64,000 bases of DNA. Source: Streptomyces sp. MMG1121 (GTDB lineage Bacteria; Actinomycetota; Actinomycetes; Streptomycetales; Streptomycetaceae). The position numbers were made by a program, and so were the translations under genes. Positions 45,034-53,337 of this stretch are shown one piece after another. Every line of letters begins with the position of its first letter. Position 1 is the stretch's first letter. The DNA is taken from contig NZ_LGDV01000189.1 in the NCBI RefSeq assembly GCF_001280015.1, forward strand, positions 1-64,000, written 5' to 3'. The notes below the pieces were generated by a model. The model saw only the letters and a list, made by a program, of their open reading frames with translations, did not search any database and was not told the origin of the DNA.

Positions 45034-45132
45034 ATGCGCATGCGAAGAATCTCGGGCCTCGCCCTGGCCGCGGCAACCCTTGCCGGCGTGAGCGCTGTCA
45101 GCGCCGCTTCGAGACGGTCCGCGCCGTCCTGA
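45034..45132 (+). pseudogene. Truncated copy of the MRMRR secreted-protein family
   Basis: GGAGGGGGGAGTC and ATG start a 32-codon frame whose first 25 residues (MRMRRISGLALAAATLAGVS) are nearly the same as the signal peptide of the gene at 43122-43331. After SAVSAAS the similarity ends and the frame runs to TGA within six codons. The signal peptide and its ribosome binding site are kept, the mature part is gone, so this is a decayed or recombined third copy. Confidence 0.7.
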
Positions 45133-45663
45133 ACACCGCGCTCGCCGCCGTCCTGAACGGCCTCGGCCATGTCGTCATACAGTGACCGACGAGGTCGTTC
45201 GCATCTCCTGGCTGTACTGATTCGGATTTCCCAGCTGCATTGATCACGAGCGCTGTTGACACCCGGCAGGTCTTGAACAGGCGCAGAAGAACATGCAGTC
45301 CGCCGGCCTCGAGCCTGGATGTGCAGGTCATCCCGCTCCAACCCGTCCGAGCCAAGGCCGACCCCGTCGGCATCGCCAACCGGCACGCGGCGCGCGGCCC
45401 TCTCCGGGGACCTACGAGACGGCGCCGTAGCAGCACGACCAAGGAGCCGACCGGCACGGTGCACCCGCCGGTCGGCTCCGCCGTGCTCCGCGACGACCCC
45501 GTGGACGACTCCATCGTTCGGCCCATCAAGGGCACCGGCCGCAACGCCGAAAAGGACCAGGCGGAGTCGGCTCACCCTCATGTTCCGGTACGCCTCCGCG
45601 CCCCAGTCCGCCCCGATGACTGCGGTCCCGTGCCCAGGCCGACAGGCCCGGAGGAAATCCCGC
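45133..45663. other. Degenerate stretch, no gene recognised
   Basis: 530 bp between the truncated secreted-protein gene and the sialidase-like gene. Short stretches look protein-like (for example VRAVLNTALAAVLNGLGHVV just after 45110, and EQAQKNMQSAGLEPG near 45275), but they lie in different frames and are interrupted. Probably remains of genes. Confidence 0.4.
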
Positions 45664-47136
45664 ATGCGCGTCTTCCTGCCCCTGACCGCCGTCACCACCG
45701 CCGCGCTCCTGCTCGTCACGGCCACCGGCGCGACTCCCGCCGCGGCAGACCGGAACCCCGACGGCACACCACTAGTCCAGGTGTCCCACGGCGACCCGTA
45801 CGCGAAGTGCACCATCGGAGCGAGGTCCCCCGACAGCATCGACTACCCGGCCACCGAGGTCGAGCCGTACCTGTCAGTCGACCCGCGCGACCCCAAGCGC
45901 GTGGTCACCGTGTTCCAGCAGGACCGCTGGAACGACGGCGGCGCCCGTGGCCTGGCGGCCGGCTGGACCACCGACGGCCACACCTTCCACCAAAGCACGC
46001 TGCCGTTCAGCCTGTGCGCCCCCGGCGGCGCGGACTACGAACGGGCCTCCGACCCCTGGGTGAGCACCGGACCGGACGGCACGGTCTACGCCGGCGGGGA
46101 GGGCGTCGACTTCACGAAGAGCACGCGCAGCGCCCTCCTGGCAGTCACCTCCCGCGACGGCGGCCGCACTTGGCAGAACCTCACCACCACGCACGTCGAC
46201 GAGCAGCCGTTCTTCAACGACAAGCCCTCACTCACCGCCGACCCGGTGCGCAAGGGCACCGCTTACCAGGTCTGGAACCGCCTCGACAACGACCCACCCG
46301 GCCCCAGCTCCCTCGACGGTCCCGGCTACATCTCCCTCACCCGCGACGGAGGCCGCACCTGGAGCAAGGCCCGGCCGTTCGTCGACACCAGCACCGTGCC
46401 CAACACCCAGACCATTGGCCATCTGATCGTCGCCGACCGGCGCACCGGCACCCTGTATGACTTCTTCGACCGGATCACCCACTCCGACGACCTGAGCACC
46501 GTCGTCGAAGCCCGCTACGAGGTGGTCACCTCGACCGACGCCGGAGAGACCTGGAGCGCCCCGGTCACCGTGGCCCGGGACACCTCCGTACCGGAGGTCG
46601 ACCCGAACGACCCCACCAAACTGCTGCGCGCCTCGGCCACCCTGCCGAGCCCGGCCGTCGACCCCAGGACAGGCACGCTGTACATGGCCTACGAGGGCTC
46701 GGACTTCTCCGGTGGAAAGTTCGACTCCGTCCAGCTTGTGCGGTCCACCGACGGCGGACGCACCTGGGGGACCCCGGAGCTGATCAGCCCCAAGGGCGTT
46801 CCGGCCTTCTCACCGTCGATCGCGGTCGCCGAGCGGGACACGGTCGCGCTCACTTACTACGACCTGCGCTTCCTCAAGCCCGGCAACACCACCACCCTGC
46901 CCACCGCCTACCAACTGGCCACGCTGCACCACGGAAACCCGAAGCTCCGGACCGAACGACGGATCTCGCGGGTCTTCGACTGGCTGCAGGCGCCCTTCGC
47001 CGGCGGCTACTTCCTCGGCGACTACCAAGGCCTGGTGGCAGACGGCAAGGGAGTACGGGCGGTGCTCACCGAGACCCACTCCGGCGCACCACAGAACCGT
47101 ACGGACGTGTACACCAGCGGTCTCCGCACCTGCTGA
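45664..47136 (+). CDS. Secreted sialidase-fold (BNR/Asp-box) protein
   Basis: 490 residues. A signal peptide (MRVFLPLTAVTTAALLLVTA, cleavage near AAA at residue 29) precedes a beta-propeller with at least four Asp-box motifs of the form S/T-x-D-x-G-x-T-W: SRDGGRTW, TRDGGRTW, STDAGETW, STDGGRTW. The Asp-box repeats are spread over the whole chain, as in exo-sialidases and related glycosidases, but I cannot confirm the arginine triad and conserved Tyr/Glu of true sialidases. It is exported, probably an extracellular glycan-binding or hydrolytic protein. GGAGGAAAT lies seven bases before the ATG. It is the only large intact gene of the island. Confidence 0.85.
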   Translation: MRVFLPLTAVTTAALLLVTATGATPAAADRNPDGTPLVQVSHGDPYAKCTIGARSPDSIDYPATEVEPYLSVDPRDPKRVVTVFQQDRWNDGGARGLAAGWTTDGHTFHQSTLPFSLCAPGGADYERASDPWVSTGPDGTVYAGGEGVDFTKSTRSALLAVTSRDGGRTWQNLTTTHVDEQPFFNDKPSLTADPVRKGTAYQVWNRLDNDPPGPSSLDGPGYISLTRDGGRTWSKARPFVDTSTVPNTQTIGHLIVADRRTGTLYDFFDRITHSDDLSTVVEARYEVVTSTDAGETWSAPVTVARDTSVPEVDPNDPTKLLRASATLPSPAVDPRTGTLYMAYEGSDFSGGKFDSVQLVRSTDGGRTWGTPELISPKGVPAFSPSIAVAERDTVALTYYDLRFLKPGNTTTLPTAYQLATLHHGNPKLRTERRISRVFDWLQAPFAGGYFLGDYQGLVADGKGVRAVLTETHSGAPQNRTDVYTSGLRTC

Positions 47137-47174
47137 CCGACGCGGACGCCGTCGGCCGGCCGACCGCCGACGGC

Positions 47175-47599
47175 TGCGGACAGGCCTCGGACCCACTCCG
47201 TGACCACGTCGGGCGGGGAGGTTCGGCCGCGTCCCGCCCGGCGGGGCGGGCCTGCTGCTCTGGGGTCGTGTGGTTTCCCGGCCTGTCGGGCACGGAAGGG
47301 GCACGCTTGGGGCACGCCTGAGACCTGGCACAGCTGCACTGGCCTACCGTCCGCCAGGCACTCGTACGTCGTCCGGACACACGGCTCGCCAGCTCGCCCT
47401 CAGCGATTCCGAGCCGCGCCGCGATCTCCGCGGGAGAAGGTGCGGCGTGCGGCCGCGCAAACCTGGGCAGCTCGCTGCGCTCGCGCGCGACGGCGTTCGG
47501 GGGCTCCTGCCCGCCGCGTGCTTCCGGGCCGACTCGGACCTGGCGTGCCCGACGGGTCGGCACAGCCCCTGCGACCCTCCCGGCTGCGCTCGCGCGGGA
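47175..47599. other. No intact gene; possible helix-turn-helix remnant
   Basis: About 425 bp. A hairpin (GCCGTCGG with CCGACGGC, 47148-47174) lies directly after the sialidase-like gene. On the minus strand near 47360-47450, AAPSPAEIAARLGIAEGELASR resembles a DNA-binding helix-turn-helix, but it lies in an otherwise unconvincing frame. Confidence 0.35.
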
Positions 47600-47628
47600 G
47601 CGCCCCGCGGCGCGTGGCTGCGGGGCGC
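47600..47628 (-). terminator. Hairpin downstream of MRMRR copy C
   Basis: A perfect 9-bp GC stem (47600-47608 with 47620-47628) starting 11 bases after the stop codon of the small secreted protein gene. It lacks a good T run, so termination is likely but not certain. Confidence 0.5.
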
Positions 47629-47638
47629 CTTGTGGGGT

Positions 47639-47845
47639 TTAGTCGATCTTCTGCCCGTCGTGCGTACCGCCCTTGCAGAGGTTGTCCTTCAGATCGGCCG
47701 TTCCGCCACCCTGCTTGCACTGAGAAGGGGTGACGTACGATGGGGCACCCTGTGCGGTGGCGCTGGCGGTGGCGGCGCCTGTGAGGCCGAGTCCGGCGAG
47801 GGCTGCCGTGGCGATGAAGGCTGCGAGGATTCGTCGCATGCGCAT
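47639..47845 (-). CDS. Small secreted protein, MRMRR family copy C
   Basis: 68 residues. Signal peptide MRMRRILAAFIATAALAGLG with a likely cleavage near SATA (residue 31); the mature part of about 37 residues has two cysteines (PSQCKQGGGTADLKDNLCKGG). The start, size, cysteine number and C-x-x-GGG motif match the protein at 43122-43331, so the two are probably distant paralogues. GAAAGGGG lies before the ATG. Function unknown; a disulfide-bonded secreted peptide is likely. Confidence 0.7.
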   Translation of the reverse strand: MRMRRILAAFIATAALAGLGLTGAATASATAQGAPSYVTPSQCKQGGGTADLKDNLCKGGTHDGQKID

Positions 47846-47990
47846 GTAGTTCCCCTTTCACGGATTGCCTCGGTTGGGGCACTAGTCAGCTTGATCTTCA
47901 CCCATGTGGGTGGCACGTCATGTTGCGCCATTCGGGTGACGTTGCTGTCGGGTGCGGGGTCGGTGACGCGACCCGTCGGGCAGGCCCTGG

Positions 47991-48031
47991 AACGAAGAGA
48001 CCACCCCGGCCGGTTGGGTGGTCTCTTCGTT
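47991..48031. terminator. Long perfect inverted repeat, terminator-like
   Basis: A perfect 16-bp stem (47991-48006 with 48016-48031) with a 9-base loop, lower in GC than its surroundings. No gene on either side within 100 bp explains it, so it may be a terminator left from a lost gene, or part of a mobile element. Confidence 0.65.
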
Positions 48032-48276
48032 GTTGCGGAGGGGGTGGCGTTCGCCATCGGCCCCACGCCAAGAGCCGTGTTGACCTGCGGAAACGCGCCC
48101 TTGGTAGCGGAGGGTGGCCGGACGCTGCGGACGCTATTTTCCCTTGACCTCAAGTTTTGCTGGGGACGGCTTTTCAGGCGGGGCGGGATCGCGGGCTTGG
48201 CTTGACCCCCGTCCCGCCGAGCCCGTGCTGCCATGTGGCCCTGGGGCCGGAGCCGGCTGTCGGGTGGAGCGGCCCG

Positions 48277-48735
48277 TCATCCGCGTAGGTGGGCAAGAAG
48301 TTCGTCCTCAACGGGATAGGAGCGTTCCTGGGGCAGCAGCCGGGCGGCGGAGTCCGGATCGCCGTTGTTGACCAGGGCCTGGATCTCGTGGGCGAGTGGG
48401 GTCACGTCGCGGATGGCGACTGTCCAGTCGTCCGGGTAGCGTCGTGCGGCCTCACCGCAGAGGCCGAGTTGCAGGGACCGGTACGGCAGGGGTTGCAGGT
48501 GCAGATTCCGCGCGGGGTCCCAGCGCACGCGAGTGGGCGTGCGCTTCAACTGACGCTGCCAGGCGGCGCGGTCGGGGTGTACCCCGGGGACGTAGCTCGA
48601 CAGGCACGCGTGTCGCAGCGCCCACTCGAAGCCGTCACGGCTGATCTCGACCGCGAGAACGGTCTCCTGCCCGTCCTTGGCGCCCCAGCCGCATCGGTAC
48701 ATCATCCCCAGGAACGACGGCTTGATCCACGTCAA
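48277..48735 (-). CDS. DUF4291 protein, probably N-terminally truncated
   Basis: 152 residues, clear DUF4291: MTWIKPSFLGMMYRCGWGAKDGQETVLAVEI, KRTPTRVRWDPARNLHLQPLPYRSLQLGL, and SYPVEDELLAHL. DUF4291 proteins are usually near 195-200 residues and start about 45 residues before TWIKPSF. Here the frame has a TGA eight codons before, and only a TTG at 48735 remains as start, without a ribosome binding site. The upstream part is lost or frameshifted, so it may be a pseudogene. Function of the family is unknown. Confidence 0.65.
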   Translation of the reverse strand: MTWIKPSFLGMMYRCGWGAKDGQETVLAVEISRDGFEWALRHACLSSYVPGVHPDRAAWQRQLKRTPTRVRWDPARNLHLQPLPYRSLQLGLCGEAARRYPDDWTVAIRDVTPLAHEIQALVNNGDPDSAARLLPQERSYPVEDELLAHLRG

Positions 48736-49201
48736 GCCGTGCTCACAGACCTTTCAAGACGGGCGGAGCGTTTTCCCATCATCGGTGCTACGTCTTCCAG
48801 CTCAGCACATCACTTGCGGAAGGGGCCCCTACTCACGCCTGACGCGGCAGGGCATGATCGCCGAAGGGAGAGGTGTGGCTCAAGGCGGCTTGCCGGCTGT
48901 GATTCGGAATGAGTGGCCCGACCTCCGGCCGGGCCTGTGCAATGTACCGCCTTGCACCGGCCCGGCCAGTGCCCGTCCCGCGCACGGCAACCAGCCGCCT
49001 GACGCCAGAGAAGAGTCATGTCGCGGCTGGGGCGGTCGGCTGCGCGCTACTTCCGGTGAGGGCGGGTGTCTATCGGAGGGCGGGAGCCGTGCGCGGCGGC
49101 GACGCCCAGTACGAAGCCGCACGAGCCCGACACCATGGTGATCATCAATGGTCCTGTGAAGCGGGCTAATCAGCCCACGGCGCGGCGCATCACGAGTGCC
49201 G
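48736..49201. other. No gene recognised
   Basis: 465 bp with chance reading frames only. A small stem (gggct/agccc near 49166-49179) lies at the end of the next minus-strand gene and may be its terminator. Confidence 0.4.
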
Positions 49202-49426
49202 TCAGGTGCGCCATGGCCGGGTGATGATCTCTCGGAATGTGTGGTGCGACGGGTTCAGGCCGCAGTGCTCCAATACGCGGCTCTGCCCGTCCGCGAAGTC
49301 CTCACTGCCGTCCGAGGACTGACCGCACACCGCACACTCCATCGCGTACGTGGTCGGCTCTGCGTCCGGCTCGCGGCCGGGCGTGAGCGTCCACGTCTCG
49401 TGACGGATCACCGAGCACACGCTCAC
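49202..49426 (-). CDS. DUF7848-like small protein
   Basis: 74 residues. A short protein with a C-x2-C pair (MECAVCGQSSDGSED), then a helix and LNPSHHTFREIITRPWR, the layout of DUF7848 proteins that are frequent in Streptomyces islands and prophages. GTG start with GGAGCGAGGG upstream. The protein may bind zinc through its cysteines and histidines. Function unknown. It marks the right border of the accessory region, before msrA. Confidence 0.65.
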   Translation of the reverse strand: MSVCSVIRHETWTLTPGREPDAEPTTYAMECAVCGQSSDGSEDFADGQSRVLEHCGLNPSHHTFREIITRPWRT

Positions 49427-49512
49427 AGCCCTCGCTCCGTCCGCACGTTGGCCGCTTCCACGCCCGCGCTCAGCCGCTCAAAGAGGTCTGAGGAGACCGC
49501 AGGCCCAGAACC

Positions 49513-50178
49513 TCAATCGCCCGCAGGAGCTACCCCGATCGGGCAAGAAACGCCGGTTCCGCCCAAACCGCAGTAGCCGTTAACGTCGCGCGAAAGGTAC
49601 TGCTGGTGGTAAGCCTCCGCCGGATAGAAGGGCCGCTCGGTGGCCGGGAGGATCTCCGTGGTGATCTTGCCGTGGCCGGAGGCCGACAGGACCTTCTGGT
49701 AGGCGAGTCGGGAGGCCTCGGCGGTGGTGGCCTGCTCGGGAGTGTGGGTGTGGATCGCCGAACGGTACTGCGTTCCCACGTCGTTGCCCTGGCGGAAGCC
49801 CTGGGTCGGGTCGTGGGACTCCCAGAAGGTCTTCAGCAGACGGTCGTAGGAGATCACCTTCGGGTCGAAGACCACGCGCACCACTTCCGTGTGGCCGGTC
49901 AGGCCCGAGCAGACCTCCTCGTACGTGGGGTACTCGGTGTACCCGCCCTGATAGCCCACCAGAGTCGTGTACACGCCCGCCGGGAGCTGCCAGAACCTGC
50001 GCTCGGCACCCCAGAAACAGCCCAGGCCGAAGTCGGCGACCTCCAGGCCCTCGGGGTAGGGGCCGACGAGAGGGGTGCCGAGGACGGTGTGCCGGTCGGG
50101 GATCTCGTAGGGGAGCGAGGGGCGGCCCGTGAGTGCCTGCTCGGGGGTGGGCAGCTGCGGGGTGCGGCCGAAGAGCAT
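49513..50178 (-). CDS. msrA: Peptide-methionine (S)-S-oxide reductase
   Basis: 221 residues. MsrA repairs methionine sulfoxide in proteins with a thiol donor. The catalytic motif [13 protein letters not shown] (Cys about residue 55), the [13 protein letters not shown] block, and a C-terminal [14 protein letters not shown] with two recycling cysteines are all present. The reading frame extends upstream, but ATG 50178 ([16 protein letters not shown]) is the usual start of actinobacterial MsrA. It stands alone. Confidence 0.95.
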   Translation of the reverse strand: MLFGRTPQLPTPEQALTGRPSLPYEIPDRHTVLGTPLVGPYPEGLEVADFGLGCFWGAERRFWQLPAGVYTTLVGYQGGYTEYPTYEEVCSGLTGHTEVVRVVFDPKVISYDRLLKTFWESHDPTQGFRQGNDVGTQYRSAIHTHTPEQATTAEASRLAYQKVLSASGHGKITTEILPATERPFYPAEAYHQQYLSRDVNGYCGLGGTGVSCPIGVAPAGD

Positions 50179-50329
50179 GGGGTCTCCCTGTCGGTCTGGG
50201 GCGGGAGCCGGCCTCAGCGGGTCGGCACGCACACAGAACGCCCCGGAGCGCGGGCGAATTCCGGTCACCCCTTGGCCGTCACCGGTGTGTCATTTCTCCT
50301 CCGGCCGCCCCGTCCGGGCTCCGTATGCG

Positions 50330-51448
50330 TCAGCCGGGCAGGCTCGCCGGGCTGCCGCCGTTCGCCTCGTAACCGGCCACCGCCAGGGCGCGGTAGACGG
50401 CGAACTCGGCGGCCGGGTCGGCGGACAGGGTCCAGGGCAGCGCGCCGACGTGCCCGTCGGCGTGTATCAGCTGCTGCATGGCCTCCGCCCAGCGCTCGGC
50501 CCGGACCAGGAAGAAGATCAGCAGATGGCGGACGTGCGCGAGCATCGGGTCGTCGGGGCGGGCCGAGTGCACCGCGTGCAGGGCGCCGTGCATCGCCCTG
50601 GTGACGACCTCGCTCTGGTAGAAGCCCGCCACCAGGTTCACCTCCGGGAGGTGCTCGAAGACCGCGAAGAGCGGCAGCGCGGCGAGCAGCGAGCCCTGCG
50701 GGGCGCGGGCGGCGGCGGCCTCGGCGAAGGAGTACGCCTGCTCGCGCGAGCCGTGCCACTTCTCGCACCAGTAGTGCAGCGCGGCCAGATGCGCGCCCAT
50801 GTGATGCGGCGCGCGGTCGAGGATCTTCAGCCAGAGCTGCTCGAACTCGGCCTGTGGATAGGCCAGTCCGCGGGCGATGGACAGCTCGACGATGTACGGC
50901 ACCGGGTCGCCGGGCGCCAGCAGCGCCGCCTGCCCGCAGGCCTCCCGGGCCTCCTCCATGATGATCCGGAAGTCGTCCGTGCCCGGCGTCGACGTACGCC
51001 AGGCCTGCTGCACCAGGAACTCGGCGTGCACGGCCGCGCCGCCCGCGTCCTTGGGCTGCTCGGCCCGCCACACCCGCAGCCACTGGCCGCCCGGCGTCTC
51101 GTGCACTCCGCCGGGCCGCTGCTGCAGCTCCAGCGCGGCGGCACCCGCGAAGGCCTGCACCCGCTGCCAGCGCGGCTCGCCCGCCGCCTCGGTGCCGGCC
51201 AGCAGCTGGGTGGCCGCACGATAGTCCTGGGTGCGCTGCACCAGCTCCAGCACGTCCAGCAGGTCCTGGTCCGGGCCGGGCATGCGTATGTCCAGCTCCT
51301 CCTGGCGCAAGAAGCCGTAGTCCGCCGGGTCGGCGGCGTCCGGGTGTCCCGGGGGAACCTGCTCGATCACCCCGCGCCTGCGCCGCAGAAACGGGAGCAG
51401 GACGAAGCTCAGCATGAGCAGCGCCATCAGCAGCCAGAGAATCGCCAT
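50330..51448 (-). CDS. Membrane-anchored protein of unknown function
   Basis: 372 residues. One N-terminal membrane anchor (ILWLLMALLMLSFVLLPFL) followed by RRRR, then a large cytosolic helical region of about 340 residues with paired helices (AFAGAAALELQQ, AREACGQAALLAPGDPVPYIVEL, FAEAAAARAPQGSLLAALPLFAVF), as in TPR-like alpha-solenoids. No catalytic motif. I only know it as a conserved Streptomyces protein beside metB. It is divergent from metB with 222 bp between. Confidence 0.8.
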   Translation of the reverse strand: MAILWLLMALLMLSFVLLPFLRRRRGVIEQVPPGHPDAADPADYGFLRQEELDIRMPGPDQDLLDVLELVQRTQDYRAATQLLAGTEAAGEPRWQRVQAFAGAAALELQQRPGGVHETPGGQWLRVWRAEQPKDAGGAAVHAEFLVQQAWRTSTPGTDDFRIIMEEAREACGQAALLAPGDPVPYIVELSIARGLAYPQAEFEQLWLKILDRAPHHMGAHLAALHYWCEKWHGSREQAYSFAEAAAARAPQGSLLAALPLFAVFEHLPEVNLVAGFYQSEVVTRAMHGALHAVHSARPDDPMLAHVRHLLIFFLVRAERWAEAMQQLIHADGHVGALPWTLSADPAAEFAVYRALAVAGYEANGGSPASLPG

Positions 51449-51670
51449 GCCTCAAGCGAACCAGACGCCGCCGCCCCATGGCCAACCCCGCCGCGAGACT
51501 GTGGATAACTCCGGTCCGGGTCATGACAGAGAAGGGCGGGCGGTTCGTGAACCGGCACCGGCGAGGCGGCCGTGCCCGACGCAGGGAAAACCCTTTGTCC
51601 GTCCTCGACACCGTGCTCCCCGAGCCGGGCGGGCGACGGCATCCGGCCAAGCGCACTACGCTCGGTCCAC

Positions 51671-52825
51671 ATGAGCGACAGGCACATCAGTCAGCACTTC
51701 GAGACCCTCGCGATCCACGCGGGCAACACCGCGGATCCCCTCACCGGCGCGGTCGTCCCGCCCATCTACCAGGTCTCGACCTACAAGCAGGACGGCGTCG
51801 GCGGGCTGCGCGGCGGTTACGAGTACAGCCGCAGCGCCAACCCCACCCGTACCGCCCTGGAGGAGAACCTCGCCGCGCTGGAGGGCGGCCGTCGCGGCCT
51901 CGCGTTCGCGTCCGGTCTCGCGGCCGAGGACACCCTGCTGCGCACACTGCTCACCCCCGGCGACCACGTGGTCATCCCCAACGACGCCTACGGCGGCACC
52001 TTCCGCCTGTTCGCCAAGGTCGCCACCCGCTGGGGCGTGGAGTGGTCCGTCGCCGACACCAGCGACCCGGCCGCCGTGCGGGCCGCGCTCACCCCGAAGA
52101 CCAAGGCCGTCTGGGTGGAGACCCCCTCCAACCCGCTGCTCGGCATCACCGACATCGCCGCCGTCGCCCAGGTCGCCCACGACGCGGGCGCGAAGCTCGT
52201 CGTCGACAACACCTTCGCCACGCCCTACCTCCAGCAGCCGCTGTCGCTCGGCGCGGACGTCGTCGTGCACTCCCTGACCAAGTACATGGGCGGGCACTCG
52301 GACGTGGTCGGCGGCGCGCTGATCGTCTCCGACCAGGCGCTCGGCGAGGAGCTGGCCTACCACCAGAACGCGATGGGCGCCGTCGCCGGCCCCTTCGACT
52401 CCTGGCTGGTGCTGCGCGGCACCAAGACCCTCGCGGTGCGCATGGACCGGCACAGCGAGAACGCCACGAAGATCGCCGACATGCTGACCCGGCACGCGCG
52501 CGTGACGCACGTGCTCTACCCGGGCCTGCCCGAGCACCCCGGCCACGAGATCGCCGCCAAGCAGATGCGGGCGTTCGGCGGCATGGTGTCCTTCCGTGTC
52601 GAGGGCGGCGAGGAGGCCGCCGTCGAGGTGTGCAACCGCGCCAAGGTGTTCACGCTCGGCGAGTCGCTCGGCGGCGTGGAGTCCCTGATCGAGCACCCCG
52701 GCCGGATGACGCACGCCTCCGCGGCGGGCTCCGCGCTGGAGGTCCCGGCCGACCTGGTGCGCCTGTCGGTCGGCATCGAGAACGTCGACGACCTGCTCCA
52801 GGACCTCCAGCAGGCCCTGGGCTAG
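51671..52825 (+). CDS. metB: Cystathionine gamma-synthase
   Basis: 384 residues, Cys/Met metabolism PLP enzyme. The PLP lysine is in HSLTKYMGGHSDVVGG, the phosphate-binding region is ASGLAAEDTLL, and EYSRSANPTRTALEENLAALEGG and ETPSNPLLGITDI are typical. It joins activated homoserine with cysteine to cystathionine; family members with cystathionine gamma-lyase activity cannot be ruled out. ATG 51671 is chosen because the family begins there (IHAGNTADPLTGAVVPPI). TACGCT lies eight bases before the ATG, so the transcript may be nearly leaderless. Confidence 0.93.
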   Translation: MSDRHISQHFETLAIHAGNTADPLTGAVVPPIYQVSTYKQDGVGGLRGGYEYSRSANPTRTALEENLAALEGGRRGLAFASGLAAEDTLLRTLLTPGDHVVIPNDAYGGTFRLFAKVATRWGVEWSVADTSDPAAVRAALTPKTKAVWVETPSNPLLGITDIAAVAQVAHDAGAKLVVDNTFATPYLQQPLSLGADVVVHSLTKYMGGHSDVVGGALIVSDQALGEELAYHQNAMGAVAGPFDSWLVLRGTKTLAVRMDRHSENATKIADMLTRHARVTHVLYPGLPEHPGHEIAAKQMRAFGGMVSFRVEGGEEAAVEVCNRAKVFTLGESLGGVESLIEHPGRMTHASAAGSALEVPADLVRLSVGIENVDDLLQDLQQALG

Positions 52826-52844
52826 CAGCCACATCAGCCCGTGC

Positions 52845-52870
52845 GGCCGGCGCCCGCGGAGGCGCCGGCC
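52845..52870. terminator. Terminator after metB
   Basis: A perfect 10-bp stem (52845-52854 with 52861-52870) with a 6-base loop, 20 bases after the metB stop. Confidence 0.7.
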
Positions 52871-53006
52871 GGTGGCGCGGGCCGGTGCGCGGATCCCCTC
52901 CGACGGGCGGTCGGCGGGTCCGCACCGCAGGCCCACGGGCCTCAAGCGGCAAGCCGCGACCGCCGAGACCGGAGCCCCGAGCCCGCAGACGCACGCGCCG
53001 GTGGGC

Positions 53007-53255
53007 TCACCAGCCCGTGACCGGCGGGGTCGTCTGGGAGGGCGGCAGCATCCACGGGTGCGCGTGGGCCGCCCACACGCTGAACGCGACGGCCGCGGCG
53101 CAGGCCAGCAGCCACAGCATCCGGCGGACCAGCCGCGCGCGCCGCAGCATGCGCTCACCGCGGCGCACCGCCTCCGCGTACAGGTCCGGCGGCAGCGGCG
53201 CCGGGGCCTGCTCCATGATCTGCCGCACGGCGGCCTCCCGTTCCGGCCGGTTCAC
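53007..53255 (-). CDS. Small membrane protein of unknown function
   Basis: About 82 residues. A helical charged N-terminal part (REAAVRQIMEQAPAPLPPDLYAEAVRRGERMLRRARLVRR) is followed by one membrane segment (MLWLLACAAAVAFSVWAAHA) and a short outer tail. The frame extends to 53315, but the GTG at 53255 has GGAGG five bases before it. It lies 82 bp downstream of the sigma-factor-like gene on the same strand. A partner or regulator of it is possible, but I see no anti-sigma zinc motif. Confidence 0.7.
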   Translation of the reverse strand: MNRPEREAAVRQIMEQAPAPLPPDLYAEAVRRGERMLRRARLVRRMLWLLACAAAVAFSVWAAHAHPWMLPPSQTTPPVTGW

Positions 53256-53337
53256 GGCATCCTCCACGTGCGCCCACGACCGCGACGCACCACGGCGCCG
53301 CGGGCCGCACCGCATGCCTCGGGACGGCCGCCCCGCC

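Noticed and set aside
45240..46460. Long plus-strand frame upstream of and into the sialidase-like gene
   Set aside because: Arginine/proline-rich without motif; the real gene starts at 45664 in another frame with a good ribosome binding site and signal peptide.
48909..49169. Small plus-strand gene in the gap before the DUF7848-like gene
   Set aside because: It lacks a ribosome binding site and its translation is arginine/serine/proline-rich without hydrophobic core or motif.
51414..51670. SAM or cobalamin riboswitch before metB
   Set aside because: The region shows no conserved riboswitch core and TACGCT lies eight bases before the ATG, which leaves no room for a leader.
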